DNA of 64,000 bases from an uncultured Bacteroidales bacterium (GTDB lineage: Bacteria > Bacteroidota > Bacteroidia > Bacteroidales > UBA3824). A program made the translations under genes and the position numbers. The DNA is taken from positions 1 to 64,000 of the forward strand of contig CALFIU010000100.1 in the NCBI GenBank assembly GCA_937877455.1, given 5' to 3'. The notes below the pieces were generated by a model that saw nothing but the letters and a program-made list of their open reading frames with translations, did no database searches and was not told the DNA's origin. This document shows, one piece after another, positions 30,572 to 38,724 of the stretch. Numbering within the stretch: position 1 is the stretch's first letter; each line of letters begins with the position of its first letter.

Positions 30572-31137
30572 GTTGACTGAATTTTATTGTAAAACATTGA
30601 AGCGGCAAAGTTGTCTTTCAAACTCCACCGCCAGATTATTCCAGACCGTCAAAGAAAAGTTTGCAAGCAAACTCCCAGACCGTCCAGAACCAAATGATAA
30701 AATTCAATTATGGACTTTTCTTAATGCCTCGTATCTTTGCGCCTTCCGTTTCGGTCGCAAACACAAATCTTTGTAAATCTGGAATAATGTTTGTTTCCTT
30801 TGCAGTCGCTTAACTCGTAAACTTTTGCAGATGTTAGCCGGACTTTCACCGCTTAACATTTCGCAAACAATAACGGGCAAAGTCTTTCACAACCTTTGCA
30901 GGAAATGAAAAACTTTGCCACATTCCAAACTTTGTAAGTTTGTGGAGGCTTCATCATGTCAAAGAACTATTAAAAGTTTGCGCCTCAAGTTTCATCTTTC
31001 AGAAACTCAAGGCGCAAAATCTTTTGTTTGTGGAATGTTACGACTCGAACGTAAAACAACCAGAAAACAAACTTTTTCTTTTGTTCTGGTAGTTTTTCCA
31101 AATATCCAAAACTTTTGCAACACTTCAAAATAAAGCA
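30572..31137. other. Non-coding stretch, no gene seen
   Basis: About 570 bases with no convincing ORF on either strand. It is rich in scattered copies of AAAGTTTGC/GCAAACTTT and contains TATCTTTG near 30730 on the plus strand, a possible -7 box without a clear -33 partner. It may be the long leader of the minus-strand small-gene cluster. Confidence 0.4.
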
Positions 31138-31178
31138 TGAAAAAGCGGAGGCAAATCTTAAAGACTCGCCTCCGCTTT
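31138..31178 (-). terminator. Intrinsic terminator
   Basis: An 11-bp stem (AAAGCGGAGGC with GCCTCCGCTTT) with a 15-base loop. On the minus strand it ends in CTTTTTC. It lies 24 bases beyond the stop of the 31202-32035 gene. Confidence 0.65.
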
Positions 31179-31201
31179 GCGCGTTCTGGTAACTTTCAAA
31201 G

Positions 31202-32035
31202 TTACTTTGTTTCCTCAACTTCTGCAAAAACTTTCGTTACTTGTTCCGTTACTTGTTCCAGACTGAAGCCGTTTTCCTTTGCCCTTCTTGCAACGTCTGC
31301 AACGTTTGTTAAAATACGTCTGTAGTCTGTTACTTTGTTAAGCAAAGATTTGATCGCGTTCTGTTTGCTTGCATAATATCGAATTGAAAGCAAAATGTTT
31401 GCCGTTGTTTGCTCTCTCACTTCAACAAAAAGAGGCATTTCAAAAGTTTTGCCGTTTTCCGTTTTCTGAAGTGTTGCGGTCTGGTAACGGTCGTTTCCTT
31501 CTTTGTCTTGACATTGATTTGCACGGTAAATTAAAACTTTGCCGTTTTCGTCAATATAGCAAGACTCCTCCAGACTTGAAACGTTGCAAGCGGTTAAAAC
31601 CTTTTTATATAAACTTTCGTTTTCTTGCAACTTTGCCACAACCTCCGCAAATGTAAGGTTTTGCGCTGCATTTATTTCGCTTTCGTGTGCGGCCAAAAAT
31701 TCGCGCTTTGCCGTTTCAATTGCTTTTGCTTTTGCGTCTTCTGATAAGATACCAGATGAAACAAGTGGAGAAAGACTCGCCTCCAGTGTTGAGGCATCAA
31801 ATTTAACGGGACAAAAATACTCAGACAATTCAACACTAAATAGTTGGTTTTTGTCTATTTTCTCAGCGTTCGCGGTCTGTTGTGCTTCATCTACTAAAGT
31901 AAACTTTGCCGTTGCTTTGCCCTTCGTTGTGGTTGCGTCTGGAATTTGCACGGGTGCAAGATTTTCAACAGTTGAAACACTTGAAACGTTGTTACTATTA
32001 TTCGCAACATTTCCCTTCTTTGTCTTTTTTTCCAT
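31202..32035 (-). CDS. Hypothetical protein, first gene of minus cluster
   Basis: A 277-residue product. The N-terminal 60 residues are Thr/Ser/Asn-rich and likely disordered; the rest is helical with a central beta part (ESCYIDENGKVLIYRANQCQ). It has its own strong promoter and its own terminator, suggesting high and separate expression. No family is recognised. The layout is compatible with an abundant DNA-binding or ssDNA-binding-type protein, but no motif supports that. Confidence 0.55.
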   Translation of the reverse strand: MEKKTKKGNVANNSNNVSSVSTVENLAPVQIPDATTTKGKATAKFTLVDEAQQTANAEKIDKNQLFSVELSEYFCPVKFDASTLEASLSPLVSSGILSEDAKAKAIETAKREFLAAHESEINAAQNLTFAEVVAKLQENESLYKKVLTACNVSSLEESCYIDENGKVLIYRANQCQDKEGNDRYQTATLQKTENGKTFEMPLFVEVREQTTANILLSIRYYASKQNAIKSLLNKVTDYRRILTNVADVARRAKENGFSLEQVTEQVTKVFAEVEETK

Positions 32036-32125
32036 AATTGCTATTATTTAGAAGTGGTACAAAATTTCAAAGATAAAAACCGCTTTTGACGGTCTGAAGG
32101 TACGCTTACCTTCTTAAATCTGATG

Positions 32126-32157
32126 CAAAGATAATACTATTATCTGAAACGTGCAAA
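32126..32157 (-). promoter_or_regulatory. Bacteroidetes-type promoter
   Basis: On the minus strand, -33 TTTG and -7 TATCTTTG are separated by 20 bases, a close match to the sigma-ABfr consensus (TTTG, 19-21 bases, TAnnTTTG). It is about 90 bases upstream of the 31202-32035 gene. It supports a Bacteroidales host. Confidence 0.75.
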
Positions 32158-33160
32158 TAAATCTTTGATTATTTTATAAAAATCTTTGATTTGGGTGCAT
32201 TTTTAACAGTTAATTAACATTTGAGGCGCGTTTTTGCCGTTTTTCGCGCGTTTTTCGCTTTGATATTTAGATATTATTTTTTGATGAAACGATATACATA
32301 TATTTATATATATAGGTGTGTTTTGTCCGTTCCTGGTCGTGTGCTGCATCATGATCTGAGCAAACGAAAACAACCAGACAACAAAAACGGATCTGAGCAA
32401 AACGGCAAATAATAGGTTTTTTATTTGGTCGTGTGTGTGCGTTCCTGAAACGTTGAAGAAGGGCAAAGATAGCATTTATTTTGCCGTTTGTCGTTTCGTC
32501 TGGTTGCGTTCCTGAAGGTGTGCGCTTTTTTGGGTGTGGTCGTTTGTCTGGTCGTTGTGTGTGTATCTGGAATTATCCAGAACGGCAAAAATAAACATAA
32601 TAAAACGCTTTGTTTGCCTGAAGTGTTGCGCTGCATGTGGTTTTTGTACGTCTGGAAGGCGTTTTGTTTGCGGTTGTTGGAATTGTGCAAAGTACGATAA
32701 ATAAAGCATTTGAGGCGAGTCTTTGGCGGTGTGTGTGGTCGTTTTGGTGTGTGTTTTGGCGGTGTGTTACATTATATTTATAATGTGGCATTTTTAACGC
32801 TTGCTTTTGTCGTATTTTGGCAGGGTACACCCCCTTTTAACATGATTGGGCACCCGTACTGACCTTTCGTCGGAATTTTTCATTTTTTGATTTTGATTTT
32901 TTGATTTTCGTTGCGTGAAATTTCGTCTTTTGTTGGCATTGTGATGTTGTGGAACACCGATAAACAGTGGGATTCCGTTATTTAATGTACCAAATTGTGA
33001 TTTTTGGCTTTTTTGAGTCGAAACTATGTTAAATTCATGTTAAATCATATCTGAAATGGTGTGTTGATGTACGAAAATCGTGTATGAATGTACCAAAATG
33101 AAGTATTTTTTTTTGAATAGTCAACATTTCCAATGCTGTTGTGAAACGCCTGTAAATAAA
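32158..33160. other. Divergence region: G+T-rich, no gene, possible origin
   Basis: About 1 kb with no credible ORF between minus-strand and plus-strand gene blocks. The plus strand is strikingly G+T-rich from about 32310 to 32760, with repeated GTTCCTG, GGTCG and GTGTGTG words. AT-rich runs lie at 32270-32310. Such strand-biased, gene-free divergence regions often hold phage replication origins or recombination sites. Sites S8 and the ATGTACCAAA repeats are annotated separately. Confidence 0.5.
32764..32791 (+). repeat. dif-like site S8 in divergence region
   Basis: Left arm GTGTTACATTA, core TATTTA (32775-32780), right arm TAATGTGGCAT. The 11-6-11 design and the inner CATTA/TAATG arms resemble E. 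coli dif (inner CATAA/TTATG around a 6-bp core). No partner with the complementary core is in the window. It could be a dimer-resolution site, a phage attachment site, or part of a pair lying elsewhere. Confidence 0.6.
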
Positions 33161-33189
33161 GGCTTACCTTTGCGTCGTGATGTACCAAA
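32985..33189 (+). repeat. ATGTACCAAA-type direct repeats
   Basis: Four copies in direct orientation: 32985-32994, 33067-33076 (with G for the second C), 33088-33097 and 33180-33189. A shortened echo (ATGAACCAAA) follows the last one. Spacing is irregular. They sit just upstream of the helicase gene, where replication iterons or repressor operators would be expected. Confidence 0.5.
33165..33172 (+). promoter_or_regulatory. Probable -7 box for the helicase operon
   Basis: TACCTTTG matches TAnnTTTG. A TTG at 33139-33141 is 23 bases upstream, longer than the usual 19-21, so the -33 element is weak. A start of transcription near 33178 would fall just before the last ATGTACCAAA copy. Confidence 0.45.
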
Positions 33190-33288
33190 TGAACCAAATG
33201 AACAAAAATATATATATTAGTAATTTTAATTTTTATATTTATTGTTTTATGTGTATGTATAGGTGCATTGCGAAAAAAGGCACGAAGA

Positions 33289-34764
33289 ATGAGCGATAAA
33301 GCAAAGCAAAATAGGGCGAAGTCGGGTCAAGAGAAGATGGCATTGATAGACGAGTTGAGCGGTGTTATTTACAAGTCGCTTGACATGAAGTTGCTGCGTG
33401 GTGCTTATCAGCAGGCTCGTTTCGGTGATCGTGTCTATGGTTATCAGGAAGTTGTGTTGAGTGCCTGTGCCGGATGCTTCAAGACGTACATGGGTGATGT
33501 CTATTACTTCAACGGCAAGATATGGTGTCCTTTGTCTGACATTGTGTTGGAGAATGCCTTGAACAAGGCCATGGTAAAGGGTGGTGTTCCGAAGTCCGAT
33601 TTGATAAATTCCCGTTCCAAGTTGATGTATAGTGCGCGTGGTGGTGCTTCGATGTCGCCATTGGAGCTGTCTGCATCTGTGATTGGGTTCAAGAATGGCG
33701 TATGGGATTTCACTGACATAGAGAATCCTGTTTACCATTCCTTTGAAGACCGAATGCCGATTATCAGCATATTGCCATACGACTACAATCCGTCGGCAGG
33801 TTGTCCGAAATGGTTGTCGTTCCTTCAGTCGATATTGCCGAAAGGCGAGATAATGAAGTTGCAGAAGTATCTGGGCTTGGGTTGTGTTGACAGGAAGAGC
33901 ATGACCCACAAGATAGAAGAGACGCTATGGCTCATCGGAAGCGGTGCAAACGGCAAGAGTACGATTTTTGACGTTGTTCGCGGTGTCTATGGTGCTGATA
34001 ACATGTCATACATGGGTCTCGACACACTGATAAGTGGCTCTCCAGAGGTTCGTGCGCGTTTTGTCGGGTCGATTGTCGGCAAGATCTTCAACTATTGCAG
34101 TGAGGTACAGGCAGACGATATATCGAAGTATTCCGACACGTTCAAGGCATTGTGCAGTGGTGAGCCTCAGACCGTGCGGAAACTTGGTCACAATCCAGAG
34201 ACCGCCTACGACATACCTTTCCTTGTCTTCAACATGAACCACAAGCCAGTGAACAAGAAGATGGATCAGGCATTGATACGTCGGTTGCTCTTCATTCCTT
34301 TCAAGACAACGGTGAGTGCCGCAGACATGAACAGGGAGTTGAGTTCTGAGCTGTCGAAGGAGTTGTCTGGCATCCGTAACTGGATGATAGAGGGCTACAA
34401 GATGCTGGTTCGTGACGGCTATCAGTTCAATTCTACCAAGGCAGGTGACGATGAAATGACCAACTACATGCTGGAGAACGGTCAGACCGTGCAAGTATTC
34501 CTGACGAAGAAGTGCTATAACTGCAACCGCAGGTCTGGTCATTGGGAAGACAAGGTGCAGTGGGTGTCTGCGAGTGCCATCTATGAAGATTACGTGTCAT
34601 TTTGCGAGAAATGGCTACAGGAGCCTTTGAACCAACGTGCCTTTGGCGGTGAAATGTCAAGGCTGGGCTGGCATGAGAGCAACGGCAACCGCAAGCGCAC
34701 AGGTTCCGGCTACGTCTATGGCATATTCAGTGAAACAAAGATAGCTTACGCATTGAAAGTATGA
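33289..34764 (+). CDS. SF3/D5-type phage helicase-primase-like ATPase
   Basis: In this 491-residue product residues 217-224 (GSGANGKS) are the Walker A motif and the segment after it (TIFDVVRGVYGADN ... FNYCSEVQADDISK ... DTFKALCSGEP) is typical of D5/P4-like superfamily 3 helicases. FLVFNMNHKPVNKKMD is the usual sensor region. The N-terminal 130 residues may be the D5-N domain. No primase catalytic motif is seen, so a separate primase or host primase is needed. It probably opens the origin and drives phage replication; the putative origin is directly upstream. The ATG at 33289 is preferred over an upstream TTG. Confidence 0.8.
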   Translation: MSDKAKQNRAKSGQEKMALIDELSGVIYKSLDMKLLRGAYQQARFGDRVYGYQEVVLSACAGCFKTYMGDVYYFNGKIWCPLSDIVLENALNKAMVKGGVPKSDLINSRSKLMYSARGGASMSPLELSASVIGFKNGVWDFTDIENPVYHSFEDRMPIISILPYDYNPSAGCPKWLSFLQSILPKGEIMKLQKYLGLGCVDRKSMTHKIEETLWLIGSGANGKSTIFDVVRGVYGADNMSYMGLDTLISGSPEVRARFVGSIVGKIFNYCSEVQADDISKYSDTFKALCSGEPQTVRKLGHNPETAYDIPFLVFNMNHKPVNKKMDQALIRRLLFIPFKTTVSAADMNRELSSELSKELSGIRNWMIEGYKMLVRDGYQFNSTKAGDDEMTNYMLENGQTVQVFLTKKCYNCNRRSGHWEDKVQWVSASAIYEDYVSFCEKWLQEPLNQRAFGGEMSRLGWHESNGNRKRTGSGYVYGIFSETKIAYALKV

Positions 34765-34979
34765 ATTTGAAAGAGTTTATAGAAGTAACGTCCATTTATG
34801 ATGGTAAAAAGGCGGCTATCCGTGCTGCTTGCATTGATTCTGTAATTGACAATGCGGCAGAGAGAATGGATTTCGGAGTAAAGCCTCCTCACAGGACTAT
34901 CATTTATTCTGGAACACATTTCGACTGCGTAGAAACATACGAAGATATTTGCAACATGATATACCAGGCAGAATTATGA
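34761..34979 (+). CDS. Small hypothetical protein
   Basis: A 72-residue product (MNLKEFIEVTSIYDGKKAAI ... YSGTHFDCVETYEDICNMIY). ATGA overlaps at both ends show it is co-translated with the helicase and the next gene. This short form, with a C-terminal V-x-E-T-Y-x-D-I, is common in phages but of unknown function. Confidence 0.5.
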   Translation: MNLKEFIEVTSIYDGKKAAIRAACIDSVIDNAAERMDFGVKPPHRTIIYSGTHFDCVETYEDICNMIYQAEL

Positions 34980-35335
34980 ATAAGACAGGAAAAGAAATGA
35001 CTTATAAGGAGTTCAAGGAGTTTTTGAAGTCCTTTGAATCCCTTTTCAAGAACGAGACCGTTCCATTGGAGAAGTTTGAGAGCGACGATAACCTGCTTTC
35101 ACTTTCTTTCTGCATCTGCTACAAGCGGTTGTTGGAAGACAGGTTGTATTTCTGCAAGACATGCAGTGAGTATTATCGCGCCATGTACGATAATAGTTTC
35201 TGGTTTATGAAACCTCTGGTGCTTCGCCGAGCGATGAAGTTTGAGGGCATCCACTATGAGACGTTGGGTAGGCTCATGCAGGTAAAAACTTACATGCGTA
35301 TCATGTATGATTATAACTCAAAGCCAGAATTATGA
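34976..35335 (+). CDS. Hypothetical protein
   Basis: A 119-residue charged, helical product (EMTYKEFKEFLKSFESLFKN) with two Cys in YFCKTCSEYYR. It is coupled by ATGA overlaps to both neighbours. Function unknown. Confidence 0.5.
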   Translation: MNKTGKEMTYKEFKEFLKSFESLFKNETVPLEKFESDDNLLSLSFCICYKRLLEDRLYFCKTCSEYYRAMYDNSFWFMKPLVLRRAMKFEGIHYETLGRLMQVKTYMRIMYDYNSKPEL

Positions 35336-35541
35336 GCAAGACAATGAGAAATAGTCAGAATAGCGATGTGCAACACGTTTGCCGCGATTGCGTCCATGTC
35401 ACCTTTGAGACGAAGTTTAACACTATTTCGTTGAAAGGTGAGCCTACGCTTGGCAGATGTCCGTATTATACAGACGGAAAGTTTTGTGTATTGCTATCAC
35501 AGAAAAGTTGCGAACATTTCAAAAAGAAAAGTACGATATGA
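35332..35541 (+). CDS. Small Cys-rich protein
   Basis: A 69-residue product with CRDC, then GRCPYYTDGKFCVLL and SCEHFKKK, consistent with a small zinc site. It overlaps both neighbours by 4 bases. It resembles the other Cys-rich phage mini-proteins at 7336 and 14744. Confidence 0.5.
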   Translation: MSKTMRNSQNSDVQHVCRDCVHVTFETKFNTISLKGEPTLGRCPYYTDGKFCVLLSQKSCEHFKKKSTI

Positions 35542-36086
35542 ATTTACGAGAAAAGAAGATTTTGTTTGCCGATTTAGACGGCACATTGATCCAGACCGCA
35601 AGCGGTAAGACATTTGCCGAGGACTGTACTGATTTCAGAATCAGAAAAGACGTTCTGGATAAGATACGTTGGATGCCAGATCTGGAATATGTGCTTGTTG
35701 TCACCAATCAAGGTGGCATACCAGAGTACATTTCCAAGCAAGACTTTGAGACGAAGTTAGATGCTATTCTCTATTTCCTCAATCGGTATCTGTGTTATGA
35801 CATTACTGTTGATGGAAAGCACAGTTGTCCGAAGTGGATTGCAGGAACATATTGCGCTTCGCTTGACAAGACTGATTCGATGCGCAAGCCAAACACGGGA
35901 ATGTTGCAGAAACTTTTGTCGGAAGAAATCATCGGGCAAAACAAACATTTCGCAAAGTCTGAAATGCTGATGATTGGCGATGCCAGCGGCAAAGATGGTC
36001 AGTTTTCGGACTCTGACAAGAAATGTGCCGAGAACTTTGGTATTGACTATCTCGATGTCGAGGATTTTCTTGCCATTTCTTGCTAA
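35538..36086 (+). CDS. HAD-family phosphatase, polynucleotide 3'-phosphatase-like
   Basis: In this 182-residue product FADLDGTLI with Asp12 and Asp14 is HAD motif I and VVTNQGG (54-60) is motif II. RKPNTGM and MIGDASGKDGQFSDSDKKC are the segments typical of PNKP-type 3'-phosphatases and histidinol-phosphatase-like enzymes. No kinase P-loop is present, so it would only remove 3'-phosphates. In a phage this would help repair of nicked DNA or RNA, with the ligase or kinase provided elsewhere. Confidence 0.7.
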   Translation: MNLREKKILFADLDGTLIQTASGKTFAEDCTDFRIRKDVLDKIRWMPDLEYVLVVTNQGGIPEYISKQDFETKLDAILYFLNRYLCYDITVDGKHSCPKWIAGTYCASLDKTDSMRKPNTGMLQKLLSEEIIGQNKHFAKSEMLMIGDASGKDGQFSDSDKKCAENFGIDYLDVEDFLAISC

Positions 36087-36138
36087 TTCTCGAAAAACTA
36101 TCAAGAATATATTGTTTCACTAAAACATTTTTACAACT

Positions 36139-36765
36139 ATGGGAAAAATTCAAGTAGGACAGAAGAGTCCAAAGACTGTTGACATGGGCGGCTTCACCAT
36201 TGCGCCCAATGATGCAACTGAAACGAAGAATGGTATCAGTGCCGAGGAAAAGGCGAAACAGATTGAAGAGATTATGCGATTGCCGCAGGAGCAGATTGTT
36301 CCAGAGTTGCGCAAGCGTGGCTTCAACGAGGTTGCTGACATCACCGAGGCGCAGATGAAACAGGAACAGGAGAAAGCCAAGAAATTTGCTGAATCCCGTG
36401 CTAATCGCCTTGCAGAAATCAAGGCACTTCCAGAAGAGGAACAGTTACCGCTGTTGCTCGAAGAGGGCTTTGAAGACGAGGCAAAAGAACTTTCCGAGAA
36501 ACTTGCTGCTGTCAACGACGAAACCGCCGACAACTCTGACACGGATAACGTGAACGATGGTGGCGAAGAAAACGCTGACACCGATGGCGATGGCCAAGGT
36601 GAAGGTGATGGCGACCACGATGCCGATAATGGCGATGGTGGCGAGAGCCAGGTCCAGCAAGAAACAGAAACTCCTCCTGCTGAAAGTTCTGTAGAGGGCG
36701 AAACCTCCGAGAAAGAGAACAAGGAAAAGTCTGCACCGAAACGCGGTGGCAGAAAAAGTAAGTAA
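36139..36765 (+). CDS. Acidic low-complexity protein
   Basis: A 208-residue product with three parts. Residues 1-40 are polar, 40-125 are helical with repeated acidic segments (AEIKALPEEEQLPLLLEEGF), and 130-208 are a disordered tail of Asp, Gly, Asn and Glu ending in a basic cluster (PKRGGRKSK). The pattern recalls phage scaffold-like or histone-chaperone-like acidic proteins. Function unknown. Confidence 0.5.
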   Translation: MGKIQVGQKSPKTVDMGGFTIAPNDATETKNGISAEEKAKQIEEIMRLPQEQIVPELRKRGFNEVADITEAQMKQEQEKAKKFAESRANRLAEIKALPEEEQLPLLLEEGFEDEAKELSEKLAAVNDETADNSDTDNVNDGGEENADTDGDGQGEGDGDHDADNGDGGESQVQQETETPPAESSVEGETSEKENKEKSAPKRGGRKSK

Positions 36766-36785
36766 AACGCAAATCGTATTCGAGT

Positions 36786-37289
36786 ATGAGTAAGACAAAG
36801 AAACTCAAAAAGAAGTTCGCCGCGTTCGCAAGCCAGTTGACTCCTGATGAATGTCGGGAGCAGCTGGTTCTCGCGTACCTTCAGATGGAAAAATGTTTGC
36901 AGGTGTTGCGCGGTGAGGACGTAGAACCCGTTGCCATGATGGATAACGGAGAAAGTTCTGACTTGGAACTTTTCTACATGTGCAAGAAAGTCCGTGAGGA
37001 ACTGGGCTATCTCAATCAAGCAGAAAAGAAGTCCAAAGGAAAAAGTATCACCATCGGTGTTGACGTTGACTGTTCAGAAGCCATCAAGCACTTCAAAGAT
37101 TTCAAGAAAGAGTTTGAGAAGTTGCGCGTTGATGCAAATAAGATTCCGCGTCCAGAGGTGTATGTAATGAAAGTTGACTTGAAGGAATACTTTGAGCCAA
37201 TCCAAATCGACGCGAGAGCACTTGCATTTCACAGAATGTTTATTGACCATTTTTCGTTGATTGACCAACTATCAAGAGACATACTATGA
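36786..37289 (+). CDS. Hypothetical protein
   Basis: A 167-residue product with a basic start (SKTKKLKKKFAAFASQL), a helical middle and an extended C-terminus. The next gene starts within its stop (ATGA overlap). Function unknown. Confidence 0.5.
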   Translation: MSKTKKLKKKFAAFASQLTPDECREQLVLAYLQMEKCLQVLRGEDVEPVAMMDNGESSDLELFYMCKKVREELGYLNQAEKKSKGKSITIGVDVDCSEAIKHFKDFKKEFEKLRVDANKIPRPEVYVMKVDLKEYFEPIQIDARALAFHRMFIDHFSLIDQLSRDIL

Positions 37290-37879
37290 GCGAAAAGAAA
37301 GCAAAAGTAGTTTCGATGGCATCGAAACAAACGAAAGAAGATGCTATTGTCGGTATTCCTTTTGGGCGACCAGCGAGAATGGGAAACTTCCGTCTCTGGA
37401 AGTCTTTAACCGTTGTCGGAAAGGGAAAGGCAAAAGTCAACGTTGAGTGTATCAATGTGAGCGATCTTGACGGCACATGGCTTGTGCGTATTCCTCAGAC
37501 CTACGAAATGTTTGGTATGTTGACTGTTGCCTACCAATGGTCACAGAGCGAGGACATGGAAGAGCGCAGACGTGGTGAGGGTTTCATCCGTACCGCGATT
37601 TCAAACATGTTCTACGTGTCGAGTGTATGCAACGGTTTCTTCCATCACGGCGTAGAAATGGTTGCGTCAGCATACGCCAATCCCACTTTGTTGCAGGAAA
37701 CCAGAGAGGGAAAGAGTTTCGTTGAAGACGCGAAAGACACCATTGAGCGTTTTCTTCTCTGGCGTAAGGAATACGAAAAGCATGTCAAGGAAAACGAGCC
37801 TACCGAGCAAGACATCCATCAGGAAAACATTGCAGAAGAGGCTATGGAAATCCTTTCTGAAGGTGAGAGTAAAGAATAA
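37286..37879 (+). CDS. Hypothetical protein
   Basis: A 197-residue product with a beta-type core (GNFRLWKSLTVVGKGKAKVN ... DGTWLVRIPQTYEMF) and an acidic helical C-terminus. It is the last gene before the convergent packaging block; two hairpin structures and a post-stop triloop hairpin follow. Confidence 0.5.
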   Translation: MSEKKAKVVSMASKQTKEDAIVGIPFGRPARMGNFRLWKSLTVVGKGKAKVNVECINVSDLDGTWLVRIPQTYEMFGMLTVAYQWSQSEDMEERRRGEGFIRTAISNMFYVSSVCNGFFHHGVEMVASAYANPTLLQETREGKSFVEDAKDTIERFLLWRKEYEKHVKENEPTEQDIHQENIAEEAMEILSEGESKE

Positions 37880-37964
37880 ACCCACCGATTTCGATGGGTT
37901 TAGGAAAGTCGCAATAATATTGCGACATACAGAACGGGAAAGTGGTCAAATTCGACCACTTTTC
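37878..37964. terminator. Double terminator around a post-stop hairpin
   Basis: AAACCCA/TGGGTTT (37878-37901) overlaps the stop codon. A perfect triloop hairpin follows, GTCGCAAT/ATTGCGAC with loop AAT (37908-37926) and then ATACAGAACG. Last comes a 9-bp stem AAAGTGGTC/GACCACTTT (37939-37962) with T residues. It separates convergent operons. The triloop hairpin is one of the family seen at 4128 and 58330. Confidence 0.6.
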
Positions 37965-37987
37965 TTATTGTGGCGATTTCGCCATAA

Positions 37988-38569
37988 TTACTCTTCTGCA
38001 TCCATGGCCGCCTGAATGATTTTGTGTGAAATGCTCATTATTCTTCCCATTTCTACGGGTCTCACCTCTTTCAGATTGTTTTCCTTCAGATATTCGTTGT
38101 ATGCGTAGAGTAGCGGACATTGGTTGCATTTCAATGGGAACACGAAGTTGATGGTGTCGGTTTCGTCTTCAGTACCTTGCTCATTCTTCGCTTTGATTTC
38201 GTTGTACTTTGCGAAGAGGTCGGCACGTTCTTTTGAGCCTACTGGCTGTTGCTTTGCAGAGCGCAGAATTTCTTTCATTACCTCTTCCGTGCTTACCAGT
38301 TCCACCTCTTCGAGCTGTACGGGTGCTGCCACTCCATCCTTTACGCGGGAGCGTCTGGAGTCATAGAGTTTCTTGAACTTCACGCTTTCGACAATGTTGT
38401 TGCGTATGCTGTTGTTCTGTTGTACCGATAGAGCCTCGTTCTCTGGGTATGCGATGATATAAGCATCGTTTTCAGAGTAGCCGATACTCATTAAATCTGC
38501 CATGACAAGATATTGAATTGTGACGTTCAATTTCTTCGCTTCTGTTTGTTTTTGCTTAGATAATTCCAT
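37988..38569 (-). CDS. Hypothetical protein, possible small terminase
   Basis: A 193-residue product (ADLMSIGYSENDAYIIAYPE near residue 25), then charged helices and FVFPLKCNQCPLLYAYNEYL. The GYSENDAYIIAYPE segment recalls helix-turn-helix starts of phage small terminases, but here the gene is last, after portal and MuF genes. Assignment is uncertain. Confidence 0.45.
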   Translation of the reverse strand: MELSKQKQTEAKKLNVTIQYLVMADLMSIGYSENDAYIIAYPENEALSVQQNNSIRNNIVESVKFKKLYDSRRSRVKDGVAAPVQLEEVELVSTEEVMKEILRSAKQQPVGSKERADLFAKYNEIKAKNEQGTEDETDTINFVFPLKCNQCPLLYAYNEYLKENNLKEVRPVEMGRIMSISHKIIQAAMDAEE

Positions 38570-38606
38570 AATTTAATACGATTCTGAAAAATTTTCTTTG
38601 ATTTTT

Positions 38607-38638
38607 CTTGGTCAGTTCAGATATTCTGACTACTTTTG
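38607..38638 (+). promoter_or_regulatory. Promoter for the candidate small RNA
   Basis: On the plus strand, CTTG (38607-38610) and TACTTTTG (38631-38638) are separated by 20 bases, matching the Bacteroidetes -33/-7 form. The spacer contains the dyad GTCAG-N10-CTGAC and an inner TCAGA/TCTGA dyad, possibly an operator. Confidence 0.6.
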
Positions 38639-38640
38639 CA

Positions 38641-38724
38641 GTGCGGAATGAGTGAGGGAGGTCATGCCCCCGCATTCTGCACCTAAGTCCGAGCAACCAA
38701 AATGGTTGCTCGGAGCTCTTTTTA
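38641..38724 (+). ncRNA. Candidate phage small RNA
   Basis: About 80 bases between minus-strand genes, transcribed from the plus strand. A promoter ends 3 bases before it. It has two predicted stem-loops: a GTGC...GCAC-closed stem with an internal GGGAGGTCATGCCCC hairpin (38641-38682), and an 11-bp terminator stem CCGAGCAACCA/TGGTTGCTCGG (38689-38713) followed by CTCTTTTTATTT. No ORF is present. Promoter, structure and T-tailed terminator fit a free-standing small RNA; no target was identified. Confidence 0.5.

Noticed and set aside
31142..31178. Minus-strand ORF of 80 codons across 30985-31227
   Set aside because: It runs through the terminator stem and into the end of the neighbouring gene and has no leader like the others.
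36150..37019. Long Ser-rich minus-strand ORF opposite the acidic low-complexity gene
   Set aside because: Its composition is the mirror of the Asp/Glu-rich codons on the plus strand; it has no leader or neighbours.
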